Shown one piece after another: positions 46,304 through 60,400 of a stretch of DNA of 64,000 nucleotides. A program made the translations under genes and the position numbers. The DNA is from Cercis canadensis (taxonomy: Eukaryota; Streptophyta; Magnoliopsida; Fabales; Fabaceae), in assembly GCA_003255065.1 (NCBI GenBank), contig QAOA01006358.1:151586-215585 (forward strand), in the 5' to 3' direction. The first letter of the stretch is position 1. Every line of letters starts with the position of its first letter. The notes beneath the pieces were generated by a model that saw only the letters and a program-made list of their open reading frames with translations, was not told the origin of the DNA and ran no database searches.

Positions 46304-49300
46304 TTATCTATGATTGGATTCTGGTCCATTTGATACCGAAGGTGTAGCATGATCAAATATTCTCTCCCTTGCCAAATTTGCCTGCAAAATGGAACATAAC
46401 CTAGTTAACACACCTAATCTAGGCGATGTTGAGTGAGAATGGAGAAAGTGTGAATATTATAAGAACATTTTGAATTACAAACCTGTTTCCTCCAGTTTGT
46501 GAGAGCAGTAATAATAGAAAGAAAAATTGATTGCACAATGGAGCCTGTGACTATCCCAATCCAGAGGCCCTTGGCTCTGAAATGTGCAAGAAAGCCAAGC
46601 AAAGCACCCACAGGAATTCCAACCAGATAAAATGCTCCAAGATTAACATAGGCTCCAACATGTTGCCATCCACTTCCTCTAGCAACCCCTGATGCAAAAA
46701 ATTTACGTTGGTTCTCTGGGATCTAGCTGTGTGAGTTGGTAAATTAAAGATTTAGAGGGATCCTATAAAATTCAACTGGACCTAATCAAAATCAAATTAT
46801 GCTTACTGTGCTAATAGACATTTGGTAAAAAGAGTGTAACATAAGTGACATTAAACTTGGGTTTATCATTCATGCAGATTTGTTCATTTGGATCTAGCTG
46901 CAACGGCATTTTCTATTGAGGAAGAGGCTTTGGTGCAGTGATACTGCCCCTAGTTTTTAATGCTGTCACCTCATGTTTCCAAATTCGAGCCAGGGCAGCA
47001 ACGAATGCAAAGGGGGCCAACAAGGGCACTGGCTCTCTCATGTTCCAATTTTTTTTTTAATTTTTTACAAAATTTCTTAAAAAAATGTTTAATATTTTCA
47101 CACTTTTGTAATTTAATCCCATACTTTTATAATTTAACCTTTTCATTAATTAAATTATTTCTTGATCCGTCGCTAACCGAGACCAGCAAAAAAAGGGGGA
47201 AAAAAAACAAAACAAAAAGGGCATTTGCATTTATCATAACCCATATTTGTATGAAAGGCCCAAAACATAAAACATCAAATTCAGAAAAGCCCACCTCATG
47301 TAAAAACATTAAAGATGCCTATAAATAGGAGTCACCACCAATAACTATCACCAGATCTCGCCCATGTGTATTCTGGAAAAATTGATCTCCAATCATGGAT
47401 AACAAAATATGATTGGAAAAATGGCAGATTTTTTTTTATGAGAGATAGAGCTAAATTCTCTAATTTGAAATATAAAATAATAGAGGTGCAAATTTTAGAT
47501 TTTAATGTTTTTTTGATGATGTACTCGTCTATGGCAATTCTAACTTAAATAACATGAAAAGTTTATTAAATTACTTTTAATTTTTTAGAAAAAGAAAAAA
47601 GAAAATAGAAATTAACATGTATATTATGAAGATTATAGCAATTGAATACGTCAATTAGGGATGACAATTTTCTAAATCCAAGGTACCTTTATTAAGCAAA
47701 GAAGACTAACCTGAAAGAACTGCTTGCAAGCTGTCCATAAAAACTGAAAGGCATATTAAAGGGTTCATAACCGCCACATACTTCACAACTTGCCCCTCGT
47801 TGCTATAAGCATACCCCACGATATAGCGGCAGCTGAATAGCGTTGCGCTTACAATAACAGCCTCTGTGACTGCAAGCAACATGGCAGCAAAAACAGCCAC
47901 TCGAGCTGCTTGTGGATTCCCAGCTCCTAATTCATTCGAAACTCTTGTACTGTCACATAAAATTGCTATGTTATTTTGGCTATGTTTCCATATGCTACTT
48001 ACACATCCCATACATGTGATTGCATCTCAGTTCTGTATCTCACTTAACTCGAATAATATTATTTATACACTAATTAATCTCATACTACTTCATAATAACA
48101 CACTTTGGCAAACATGGAGTCTAATAGAAAAAAAAAATTGGTGAATACTATGCTACCCTTCTTAAAGGGGATAGCACTACTCCCACCTTCTTTGGGTGGG
48201 GTTTTGGATGGGTCCTAGTAAAACCTATAGCATGATTTTTGTGTCATTGTAAAGATTTCAAAAAACTAAATCATCCAATATATACCAGAAAATTAATTCT
48301 TTGTAAAATTTTATAAATGACACGATATAAGAAAATGTGTCAAAAAGTGTACTTAAAAACAATTGCTTCGTGACACATTTTCTTATATATATTGTGTCGT
48401 TCTTATATTTTATAAAAAAAAAAAAAAAAATGTGTCTTGACACATATTNAAAGTGTATTGACACATATTGAGTGACTCACTTTTTTGATATATTTAATGA
48501 TACTAAAATCACTAGATGAGTCTCACTCGAATCTATCCAAGTGGATTGAGGTATCATTATTAACATAGTGCTCACCATAAGTTCAAATTGCATCAACTAT
48601 GTCACGGTATAAGTCTAACTTAATTATGTGCAATTAGTAGGATTGTTGCTTTCAAAACTTTTTCCTTTTAGTAGTTGTGCAGGATTGTGCAGCTAAGAGC
48701 TATATAACTAAAAATAGGTTTAGATATACACATTAAGGCAATACACAAAATGTCAACCGTATCATATTCTCAAGTAAGAAACAGACCTAGCAGCAGCCCC
48801 AAATCCATATGGTATGGTGAAGTGCAATGTGGAGATTGTAAGGCTGATCATACAAAAGAAAATAACAGAGAGATTAGAGTCATTCCATTTTGTTCTAATT
48901 TTTATTTTAAAAAAAAAATGTGTATTCATAAAATTTCGAATAATTATAAGTAGGTGCTAAAACCAAAAAATACCATATAGATAGAACTGATGTCTCCAAC
49001 TTCGGATTTGGTAAAAGTCCAGCGAGCAATACAAGCAACTCACATGCCCACCATTTAAGACTGTAAGGCAAAAATTAAAGAAGCTACATGATTAGACAGA
49101 AACTGTAAAATATTATACAACTTTTTTTTTTGGTTACATGATGAAATTTGAACCTTAGCCTCCTACAAAGTCATACATTTTAGAATTTTAGAATTTATTT
49201 TATTTGAAATGAAAATGATTATATACTAATAGCAATTAGAATCAATAGATTGACTATGTATATTTTGCATACAATGTGATTGTGGTTCAATTTATCATCT

Positions 49301-52300
49301 ACATCTTCAAAACAATAAATGTTTGTTTTAAAATCTTATTTTCAATAAATGTTTGTTAATTAAATAAATGAATATAATGAATTAATTATAATACTCTTTT
49401 TTCACTTCTCACTCATACTAATTTTTCTTGCCTCATATCTACTTTATGTATCTTGTTTTTCTATCCTTATTGTTTTTATTTTGGAAATTTTTTTCTTTTT
49501 TATTTTTTCATGCATACAATCGTAGTGTGTTCTCCCCATTTTAGTTTTAAGTAGTAAATAAAGGAAAGATAAAATCATAAAAGTATAGATTCAAATGTCA
49601 ATGTCTCTATGTACTAGCTAGAAAATAAAAGATTATCTCATGTTATCATAGTAAATCAATACTATATGTCAAATGAGTTCCTTAAAACTTAAAACAAACT
49701 TACAAGTGTTACAAGACTTTAAACTATGAAAACATGTTCAGGTTCATATTCAAATAAACAATTATATGAACTTTTTTATTTAAATTCATAAAACCCAAAG
49801 AAAATTCTTATAGAGAAGAGAAATGGTAAAGATAATTACCAAACCATGACTGCAGATGGAACAGCAAAGCGAAAGAACTCTCCTATGCCAAGCAAAGCCT
49901 GCTTCGAAAACGGAATACGAGTTTTCTCACAAGCAAATGAATACTTCACATAGAACCCAAGCATTATCACATTCAACCAAGTGCACAAGCTGAAGGAAAG
50001 TGCAGCACCAACATGTCCCAACCCTAATTTAAACACTAGGCTCCAACAGGTTACTATGTGGAAGCACAAAACTAGGGAAGAGCTTAGAAGCATTGGGAAA
50101 ATTAAACTCTGAGTCTGGAAATATCTTGTTAGTGGTTTGAGAATTGCGGCACCAAATAGAGCAGGAATTAACAAAATCGAAAATTTACGAGCTTCAATGG
50201 AGATTGCAGGGTCTTGTCCTAAGAGTAGTAAGATTTTGTCCATAAAAATCCATAGAATAGAAATTGGAGCACAAACCAAAGTGAGTGAGATTATGGCAGT
50301 GAAAGTGTAGATTCCAAATTTTTGGTATTGTTCTGCTCCATAAGCTTGCCCACAAAGAGTTTCCAATCCACCAGCCATTCCTGACTGCTTGAGATTCAAG
50401 TACTGAATGAGTTATGCACAGTTCAAAAAAGTCTAAAATGGATTGTAAGGGAAATGATAAATCTACAAATTTAATCATATATACAACAATCTAAAATTGA
50501 TTCGATGACGGAAAAAAAATGAGTTAAACCCCTTTTTCAGCAATTGACAAGTTAGTCACCCAATTTGAGGACTAATTTGTCGTATGAACCATAATTCGAT
50601 GACGAAATTGTCAGCGAACATAATTCGAGGACTAATTTGTCGTACGGAACCATAATTCGATGACAAAATTGTCAGCGAATATTTTTGGGTGACTAACTTG
50701 TCAATTGCTGAATTTTTCATGGACTAAAAAGGGGTTTCACTCAAAAAAAAAATTAAGTGAGACTAGTTAAAAATTAATCACTTTATCTTTGCATTCTTTT
50801 CTAGGCTTAAATATACTTTTGGTCAATAATGTAGCAATCACATGGTAAGACATACATGATTAAACAACCATCTTATTACAACATTAGAGGCATGCATATC
50901 ATCAAATTCTCGCCATGTCTACATGTGAAATTAAGAACAATAGTTGAGGGACTGACTAACTTACTCTAATAAAAAAAAAATCACATAGACAACATTGTTG
51001 AAATAAAACTAGGAATACAAACTGAATTTTTTTAGAAACTAAAGGGACCTAAAACCCTAATTAAGCCCTAAATATTTATTTCAAAGCAAAGCATAATTAA
51101 TAACTTTTCAATTATGAATTCATNAAATTCTTGCCATGTCTACATGTGAAAGAACAATAGTTGAGGGACTGACTAACTTACTCTAATAAAAAAAAATCAC
51201 ATAGACAACATTGTTGAAATAAAACTAGGAATACAAACTGAATTTTTTTAGAAACTAAAGGGACCTAAAACCCTAATTAAACCCTAAATATTTATTTCAA
51301 AGCAAAGCATAATTAATAACTTTTCAATTATGAATTCATGTTGTTTGAATGGAGGAACAGCCTTCCATTTCTAATTTAATAATGAATTCATGTTAATTTG
51401 CTATGGTTTACAGCTAATTAAAATATTCTAATTTGAGAAGCCATAACCCTTTCAGCTATTTGTAAATTTAAATGGCTAGTCTTTTCTTTGGCGTATCTTA
51501 TATAGAATATTAAATTAACTTATAATTGTACGTAATTTTCTAAATGTTATTTAAGCAATTGTTGAAGTGGGGTTTGAAGTATCATTTTTCGCAAAGAAAA
51601 AGGAAAAAAGAAAAGAGGGGCCCGGAGAGGAAGAAGAAGGAAGCAGAGCAGACAGAAAACAGAAAACAGAAGAAAGCATATTAGTTATTTTTAATTTCCA
51701 AAAACAATTTCATATACTTATGAATTATTATATTTATTCTTGCAATTTGACAAGTGAAGCCAAAAATTGTCCCCTGAGCTAAGTTGACTCGGCCACATTT
51801 CGAGGAGACACTTGAACGCTAAATATGGAAGCATCTATTTTTGGTTTCTTAGACATGGAAGTGTTTAATATTATATATAGTCATTGACCACCCAATAGAG
51901 TTAAGAATTATTATGACATTCAAATATATAATTGTGTCAAAATAATTTCAATAACCTCTAACATTTTTATTATCATTGCATAACTGATTCAAAGATCTCT
52001 TAAAAAAATTAAGGTTTTTGGTTCGAATCTTCATACCTCATATCCCTAACTAAAAAATCTGACTCTATCTATCTAATAAAAAAAAAAGGACACACTTACA
52101 TTATCACTGAATTAATTCATTACATAATTAATGTTTTAACTTGGCCATTGGATATAGTCATTGCCAAAGAATTAACTATCTCAAATTTTAAACTGTTAGA
52201 GAAGGTCTGTTATTAATATCTCCAACAACCCTACGATGCCACAGTTATTAGTCTTATTGTAATGATATAAATTATAAAAATGAAGAAAGAAACAAAGAAA

Positions 52301-52898
52301 GGAAAAAGAATGAGAGTTTGGCTAAATTTCTCTCAGCATCAATTCTGCAAGAATCAATTTTTTATTTATTGTCTCGTACCATTACAAATCAATATATTTA
52401 TTGTCTGGTGCAATGCAAAAAACTACCTAAGATCAATTCTAGGAGAAGAAACTATAGGTATATAGTTTCTCCAAAATCAATTCTTAGACAATTTGATCCA
52501 AACATATATGAATTTGTAACATAATATTGTTATATTTCGAAAACAAACAAGCACTTATGTACAAGATGGGGGGATTCATGAAACTATTCTATTTGTAGCA
52601 CTCAAAAGAGGAATGAAATAGAAGAAGGAGAAGATGGTAAAGAGAATGAAGTTACCAAAACACTGAAGCCAGAAACATTGGTGAGAGAGGTGGCAATAGC
52701 AACACTAGATAGGGAGAGTTGGCCGAGGTGACCAACCATTATCACCGATACAACTTGAACAAGATACTGTAAAACCGTCACCACCACCATTGGCGCCGCT
52801 ATAGTACCTTCCTTCTTTAGCTCCTGTGTTAGGGCACTCTTCGTTATCATCCATCCCCTCTTTTCATCACTTTCTTCCATGGCTACCTCCTCTCCCAT
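46304..52898 (-). CDS. MATE efflux transporter (DETOXIFICATION 16-like), gene C
   Basis: Seven exons on the minus strand: 52656-52898, 49840-50384, 48974-49060, 48787-48843, 47711-47949, 46483-46688 and 46304-46381. They have GT-AG borders and phases identical to genes A and B, giving 484 residues. Signatures: [60 protein letters not shown]. Its C-terminal exon is the longest of the three (26 codons with stop) and its sequence is the most diverged, for example [11 protein letters not shown] in the middle. Same orientation as A and B, so a tandem array is likely. Intron 1 (50385-52655) holds a MITE and an N-join duplicate. Predicted integral membrane exporter; substrate unknown. Confidence 0.92.
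50521..50742. mobile_element. 222-bp palindromic MITE in intron 1 of MATE gene C
   Basis: Near-perfect inverted arms: GAGTTAAACCCCTTTTT at the left and GAGTGAAACCCCTTTTTAG at the right reversed, both followed by AGCAATTGACAAGTTAGTCACCC. Between them are two tandem copies of a roughly 60-bp unit containing TTCGATGAC and TTGTCAGCGAA. The flanks are A-runs, so a 9-bp duplication (AAAAAAAAT/AAAAAAAAA) can only be suspected. The end resembles those of the 40561 and 20021 elements. Confidence 0.75.
50907..51350. repeat. Direct duplication around single N (51124), likely assembly artefact
   Basis: About 215 bases before the N recur almost exactly after it. The only differences are a short deletion and A-run length. 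Lies in intron 1 of MATE gene C; coding sequence unaffected. Confidence 0.85.
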
Positions 52899-53979
52899 TT
52901 TGCTCTCACTTTATACTACTCTTATGTCTCACTTACATTTAATGACAACCTTCTCTTCCATACCTTTGCCCATTTCCCCTGCATCTACTCTAAATTTGCA
53001 TATATCTGCATCTATATATAAGACAATTTTTGTATTCTTTATCTCAAAAGTTTAAAAGAAAAAATGAATAACTCAGATGCCCTGGAATTTCAAATATCTG
53101 AAATTTGCCTAATTTCTTAACAACAGTTGATGACATGAATAAATTTNAGTTGATGACATGAATCAATTTTTTAAAAAAAATAAAATTAAAAGGCTTCAAT
53201 TAGATGACAAAAAATATATAGAAATTCAATTGAAAATTAATAAACACATTTAAATATTTCATAGATAAATGCCATGAATTCGAATAATCAAAATATCTTT
53301 CTACCAAAAGAGAATTCAAAATATCGTATGCTAAATAATGTAATGTATCAAATATTTTATTTAAAAATCAATTATTTAAAATCATATCATCGATCCAGTC
53401 CAGCTTTTAGTTGCGTGATTTCTTGTTGTGATATTAAATACTAAGAAATAATATTTTAAACCAAAAGATGGACTGGTCGATATAGCCAGCTTTTAGTTGT
53501 CTAATTTCATGTTGTGTTATATGATAGAGAAAGCTAATATTTTAATTATGTAAAGATATAGTATTTTTTTTTTTATATTGAGATTTTGTATTTTAAATAT
53601 TTTCAATTTATTCCTTCCATACTCTATAGTGCATACACCCTAGATGTTATAAATACATATATTGTAGAGGGTCCAAATTCAAGAAAAATATATATAAACG
53701 TTTAGGAATCAAATTGAAATTTATAAAAGACTCACTTTAGGACCAAATTGAGAAATCAAGCATATCTCTCAAAAGACAAAAAAAAAATTAATTTCTTTTT
53801 GTATTATGTATATTGTTTAATTTGTTTCTTTAATAGGAATCTAATACGTTGAAAAACAAAGGAAGTATACGGTAAGTGTAAGAGAAAAACTAACCTATGC
53901 AACCAAATAACAAACCAACAAATACCAGAAAAAAAATGCAAAACTAGACCAAAAACTTAAAACAATAAATCAAAGTAAA
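52899..53979. other. Upstream region of MATE gene C
   Basis: Putative promoter and AT-rich intergenic sequence. A 22-base direct repeat flanks the N at 53147. No specific regulatory site called. Confidence 0.4.
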
Positions 53980-54860
53980 AGAAAGACAACACCAAAATTT
54001 ATGTAGTTCAGCCAATTTGGCCTACATCCACGGGAGAGAGCATTCCACTAGATTAATAACAACAAAATCGAGCCTTATTTGCAATAGAATCTTTCCTTGA
54101 CCTCTATTCTTGAATCTTGCAACATATGCAAGTCAGAACCCTCTCAAGTCTCACTCTATTTCTTTCCTCTCAATCTCTCTGAGTCTTTCTTCTCTGATTA
54201 CTGAAGTGTTTCTCAATTGCACTTGTTGTTCCCTCGTCTCTTATCTCATTGGTATATATAGGTATCAAGGATCAATCAGCCTTAGTCAGTTTTGGCCATA
54301 ACCTTCTAATTGATTTCTGAGACACACATCAAACACGGGCTCAAGTCTTGAATGACACGCCCGTGTCATTTAACCAGTCTTGCACAACACGGCCATGTCT
54401 CATTAATGAACACGCCCATGTTACTTAACCCGAGAGCCACCTTCTGCAACACGCCTATACACATGCCCTGTGCTACTTGTCTGAGGCTGTGTCCTGAGCT
54501 TGAACACATTTGTGTCTGTATCACATGCCCTGTGTTATACCTCCAGTGGACACCTTCAGTTGACATGCCCGAGCCTTTAAGCGACACGCCCCGTGTTTGT
54601 CTTCCAAAGACTCACCTCAAGTGACACAGCCAACCCTCCAGTGAACACGTCCCATGTTCTTGCCTGTGTTGTCAGTCAAAAGACTAGTTCTCGGTAACAC
54701 ACTCTAACCCTTGTGAGAACATGGCCCGTGTCCCTGCTTGTGTTGACAGTCCAAAGATTGACTTAAGTGACACAGTCTGTTACATTAGTGAACACAGCTG
54801 TGTCTCCAGCCCGTGCTAGGCTTACTCCAAGAGCTAAACTTCACAATAAGGATTCAATTT
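53980..54860. mobile_element. LTR-like sequence with degenerate ACACGSCCGTGT motif cluster
   Basis: Begins with GTAGTTCAGCC...GCCTACATCCACGGGAGAG, text often seen in plant retrotransposon LTRs. It continues, between about 54335 and 54830, with about eleven degenerate copies of a palindrome-like ACACGCCCGTGT motif spaced 25-70 bases apart. No coding domain, primer site or second LTR was found, so it may be a solo LTR. Boundaries are approximate. Confidence 0.5.
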
Positions 54861-54961
54861 TCGATATCAAATACACTAATTCTTATAATTAGAGAAGTGT
54901 CATTGTACGTTAAAGAAAAAAGATAAGATGTTATTAAACTTGCATATCATTGGCCATATAT

Positions 54962-55487
54962 ATATATTTGGTACTTAAAAGTTTAGGATGATGAGAGATT
55001 ATCTCATTTTAAGATTAGAGCATGTCACATGCTTCAATGAAGGCTTATAGTAGTACTTACAAATTATTTATCAAAAAATGATGGCTCACAGTGAGATTCG
55101 AACCTAAGTCTTACGAGCAAAATTTTTTGATTTGCCAACATTGAGATATATTCAAAATAACTCGATTTGCCACATTATTAGATGATATAATATGCATCAG
55201 CATCTGCAGTGTATCCTGTTCTTCAAGCATTCTAATAGAAAGACAAAATTGCAGCGATTTAGTGGGACCATCAGCCNTATCAAAAAAATGATGGCTCACA
55301 GTGAGATTCGAACCAAAGTCTTACGAGCAAAATTTTTTGATTTGCCAACATTGAGATATATTCAAAATAACTCGATTTGCCACATTATTAGATGATATAA
55401 TATGCATCAGCATCTGCAGTGTATCCTGTTCTTCAAGCATTCTAATAGAAAGACAAAATTGCAGCGATTTAGTGGGACCATCAGCCA
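54962..55487 (-). repeat. SINE copy plus N-join duplicate (N at 55277)
   Basis: Bases 54962-55135 are a third copy of the 28011-type SINE family (body AAAAGTTTAGGATGATGAG, B-box region GTGAGATTCGAACC). The 195 or so bases ending at the N at 55277 recur straight after it, again probably unmerged contig ends. Confidence 0.6.
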
Positions 55488-55499
55488 GCAGCTGTCCAG

Positions 55500-57479
55500 G
55501 TCAGCTCATCAGATATTGTTCTATACATAACACATTTGGCAGTTTTTGTCAAGAAGCATAATAAAACATCATTATCTTCAAGTTACTATGATGCTATCAT
55601 GAAGCTGATATCAAAGCAAGTTTATATAATTACTACTACAATAAAATTAATAATTTTGATCTCAAAAGGAATCTCGATTCTAATTCGTACTTTCATGTCA
55701 ATTGCAAGATCATTGAAGAACACTATTTTAGGCTTTGCTTAATTAAATACTACATTGAATGCAATATTTACCTAAGAATACTATTTTTTTAAGTTGTAGT
55801 GCTGTAAACATTGTAAAAAATGACATTTCAAAAAATTATTAGATAAAAGTGTGATAAAATTTAGGGTGATTTTATAATATCTCTGACATGACAACATAAT
55901 AATTATTAATGTGAAAATATTTAATCTTAATTATTTATTTTTACATTAACAATTATTATGTTATCACGTCAAATATGTATCATATATCTCTTTAATATGT
56001 GAAAAATATCCAAAAATTTATTATGAATTACATATTAGTTAAAGAAATTATTTTTTTTTTGTCCGTTCTAAGACACATGATAAATTGGACCCTAAATTGA
56101 CCCTAAATTGAATAATTCTTGAATCATTACAATAAGGCACATGATAAATTGGACAAGGGAAAGAAAGAAAACATCTAGTAAACATCAAATTTACAATTGA
56201 ATCACCCATCAACTATGAGAAAAAAATTACAAAATGAATACAATTAATTTTTCAGTTAGCTAATGCTTCCACTTCAACTACGTCTAAATCCTCAACCCTC
56301 AATCACGATCATATGGGCCTGCCCCGTCAGTGTCCAACGCAGTGGAAAACCACTTCTAGTCAGCAGTGAAAAAGAATAATCAACAGGCAAGGGAGTTCTA
56401 TGCTACTGATGTGACATCTCACTTTTTCGACATTATTTTAATTCTACGTTCTATTAAACCGGTAAAGTTGTTATAATTTAAATTTGGCCAAGACTATACT
56501 ATACTACTTTAAATCTTACTTATGTCACATTTAAGTAATTTTTATACTGTAATAATTCTAAATTATATTATTTTAGTATAGTTAGTATAATTTAAATTAT
56601 ATTTTATTTATTTATGCTAACAGTATCAATATAACTCAGTTTAGAGTTATTATAATATAAAAATTACTTTATATCACATTCAAAGTAGTGTATGATATTC
56701 TTGCCCTTTAAATTTTATTGGGTTTACCTATGTTTTTTTTTAAATAGCCCAAACAATAATGCAGTAAAAATTAATTTTGTTAATTGTACTGGTATCAATG
56801 GCGGGTCCAAAAATTTTAACTAGCAGAAACAAGAAATAGACTATAAATATTTTTATCAAAAAAATAATAATATGCATAATCAATAAAACAACAATATGAA
56901 ATACATAAGATATAACATAGTCCAATTTTAATGTGAAACCTACATCTACGAGCGAGAAATGAAAAGCAACTCATTAGGCCAAAAAATGAGAGATTACAAA
57001 AGTAATTTTCATTTGGTTTTAAGATATATACTATATATGTTGTGGACTTGTGGTAAAAGAGAAAAGGAAAAGCTTTAGAAATAGCTTAATTCTCTCTCTC
57101 TCTCTCTCCTCTTACGACTTTTTATATTCTCTTCTCTTCATTATCACTCTTCACTTCAAGTCTCAAGTGCTTTTTGAATTTTATCTAAAAAAAATTAGTA
57201 GGGTATAACTGGTTAAAAGGGTAGTGTCGTGGTGAGGATTTAGGTCATGTGAAGGCAGCTTCCAAATTTTCATGGGGGCAAAAAATAAAATTTATCACAT
57301 TGATTAAAAAAAAAATTAATTCCACTCGTTAACGTGGATCCACCTCTGACTAGTATGATACAGTATAGAACAAAACAGTGTATAAAAAGACTGTCATGGG
57401 AGTAGCTTAGAACTACCCCAAAAAGAAAGGATCTCTTATGGGACATATACAGTTAGTCAGACAGCTGCTTAGGCAACAC
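55500..57479. other. Intergenic, AT-rich
   Basis: No gene recognised. A (CT)n microsatellite lies around 57091-57109. Short open frames (for example 55536-55742) have no family features. Confidence 0.4.
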
Positions 57480-60400
57480 AGGAACCTTTACCATCAGTCG
57501 TTGGTTCATTCTGCTTCAGGTGCTAGGGGCTCAAGAACAACAACTCAAACATCAGTGAGCCCAAGTTCAATCTGATTGGGTTTAAATGGATGTGCTGCCA
57601 CAGCTGTAGGATAAACTTCCAAGCTGTTGTAATGCCATTGCATCATTAGCTGATACTGATAAAGTTAAAATGTTCATCATCTATGGTAAAGAAATACCTT
57701 GGGATTGGTTGTGTGTAAGCAGTAAGATGGATCTGGCATCTTGTTTCAAAGGTCTCACAGGCAATAACTTTTATGCATCCATCTTTCAAGCTAACAGATA
57801 TTGACTGCCCATCACATGAGTATGTTGCATATGTGATTGGAAAGATCTGATTCTAGTGGAATAGACTGTGAAGAAGAAAAATGCTTAAGAAAATCAAGAT
57901 TTTGAGCTGATGAACAAAACAAATCTAAGCCATTTGCAGACCTGGATAAAATGATTCAGCTTAGGTGCTGCATATATGTCTATCTGCCTTTCATGTACTG
58001 AGAGTAATTGAATTTGGTCTTTGTGAAATTCAATGTAATTCACAAATAGAGGGGTCTGGCACCTCTCCAGTACGAAAACTCAGCAAAGACTTAATCGCTA
58101 ACTTCTTCCATCCAGACGCATCCCAAACATAGCTGCACAAGACATAAGATTACACTGTTAAGCATACAGAAGACCGAGTAACCTCCCTAGTAAGTAGAGA
58201 AGTAGATAGAGAATGAGGAGGAAGCATTCCCCCATTCCCCACCCACCACAAACTACAGGTAGATATCCCTGAAAAGAGAAGGTGAAGAGGAAAAAACTAA
58301 TTCTAGATTTGAGATTCTACCACCACTATTGCTGCTCTATTTTCGTGACAGGCATGCAATAGAAAACATTAACAGACAATTCAAAACCTAGGCCCAGAAC
58401 AACACAAAATGAAAAATTTTAGAGGCAGAAAAGGCCTGTTAAAGCATAACAAGGTTTTGAGATTCGGTTTATTTAGTTAAGTAGTATACCAGGTCAGCTC
58501 ACCTGACCATCAGCTCCTGATGACACAAGCACGTTTAAATACTGAGAAAAGGCAAGACATGTTACTGTCTTCTGGTGACCTTCAAGCTTGGCTTTGGTCC
58601 GAGCAAAGACAATGAACAATAATGTGAATAGCACTAGGTTACAAAACCATAGACTCTAAACATAGCATAGTCGCAACCTTTTTAATACTGCTACTGTGAA
58701 TTAAGATTGTAGAGTCATCAAAACCTATAGCAAAGATATCCTGAGGGAGGACGATGAAATATGTAGCAACAGGAGGTGGGACTGCAAATGTCTTAATTGT
58801 CTGCAGGCAATAAACAGGCAGAAGAAAATGGATGATGTCAGCAAGAAATACATAAACTACATAATAGACATATGACAGTATTCATATACCTCAAATGTCT
58901 TCTGATCATATATGTTTCCACCTGATGTTGACAGAAGATGATCACCTTTCAATACAAAGCAGGGAACAGTGCTTTCGGGATTTGCACCTACATCATTTGT
59001 CATAACTTGCCCATTTGGAGGTTGATGTAAAAGCGGTTGGATATCAGTTATTGCCTGTAGAAAAAAAACAGCACATAAAGATATCTCTCAGACATGAACC
59101 AGTAATAACAAAAATGAAGTATTCACTACACAGCAGTGTGGTACCTTCCCTGATGAGTACTGAGTCATGCAACAACAAAGTTTGTGCATAGCATTTTGTG
59201 CCAAGGCCAATATGAAATCCCCTGACCATGAATAAATCAACCTAGCAACCTGATATGAACAACCAATAAGTATCTTACCAATATAGTTTAATTTCCAAAA
59301 TTAAACAAAGTATTTAATCATATATCACGTACTAGATTCATAAGCACAATCTTCCAGTTTGGTTTAGCTTTTATTACTTCCAAAATCGCTTTGCATGGCC
59401 CAAAATAGATTTTGAGAATGCATATTTGTTCTTTGGTGACCATATCACTTTCATCATACTCAAAGCACTTAAAATCTATAGTATGAGAAGCTTCACAAAG
59501 ATGCTTTTCATTCTTGGCAAAATAGATTCTTGGATGTTGTGTTTGTCTTTACCTTCTTGTCCCCAATTTAAAATAATATCTAAATTCACTCCATATCTTT
59601 ATTAGTCACTTGACACCTGAAAGTGATTTTTTTAAGTATTCTGAACCCAAAGGTGAGTTAATACTGATGAAGAATACAAACTGGTAGATTAGATGGCTAA
59701 GTAGAAGTATCTAATGCAAGAATGTTATCAATCTCGGAGAACTATCTATCAAAAAATCTGCAGAATTAGAAACTTCAATTAAGGGTTATACCTTTCCCAC
59801 CAATGTATCATCAGGAAGTACCAGCAAGCAGCATTCAGATGGTTCATTCATCTCTGTTATCTTTACAGATGTGCCAACCCCACAATTTACGTCCATTGAG
59901 CCGTTGCTTCCTCTATGCATAATGAAAATAAAAGCAAAAGAATTAAAGAGAGAATCATCACCAGTTAAAAAAAGCTACATAACTTGATGGAGGAAAAGAA
60001 AACCTTATGCATGGAGATCGAGTTGCCTCATTATTGCATGGAACAGACATTTCAATTATTTTCTGACTTGTGCAGTTTTCTGTAACTTGTAATTCAAATT
60101 TCTTGGTTATCTTTGGGCTGACTCCAGAATTTAAATCAGTTATGCAATCCGATCATTAGACTAAAACTTAAGTTGAAATGCCAAAAAAAAAGAAGATTAA
60201 CAACTGCGGATGAATCACACAAAGACCAGTTTGCACATAGATGTGTACCTACACTACAACTACACAGTCTAGCTCATTTCTTGACCTAAGAAACTCAGAA
60301 GAAAATGGGTTATAACTAAGGGAATGAAATATATGTTATCTTACCCCACAAGCCCATGGTATGCTTAATTCCCTTTGCTCTGACATAGATGAACAGATGG

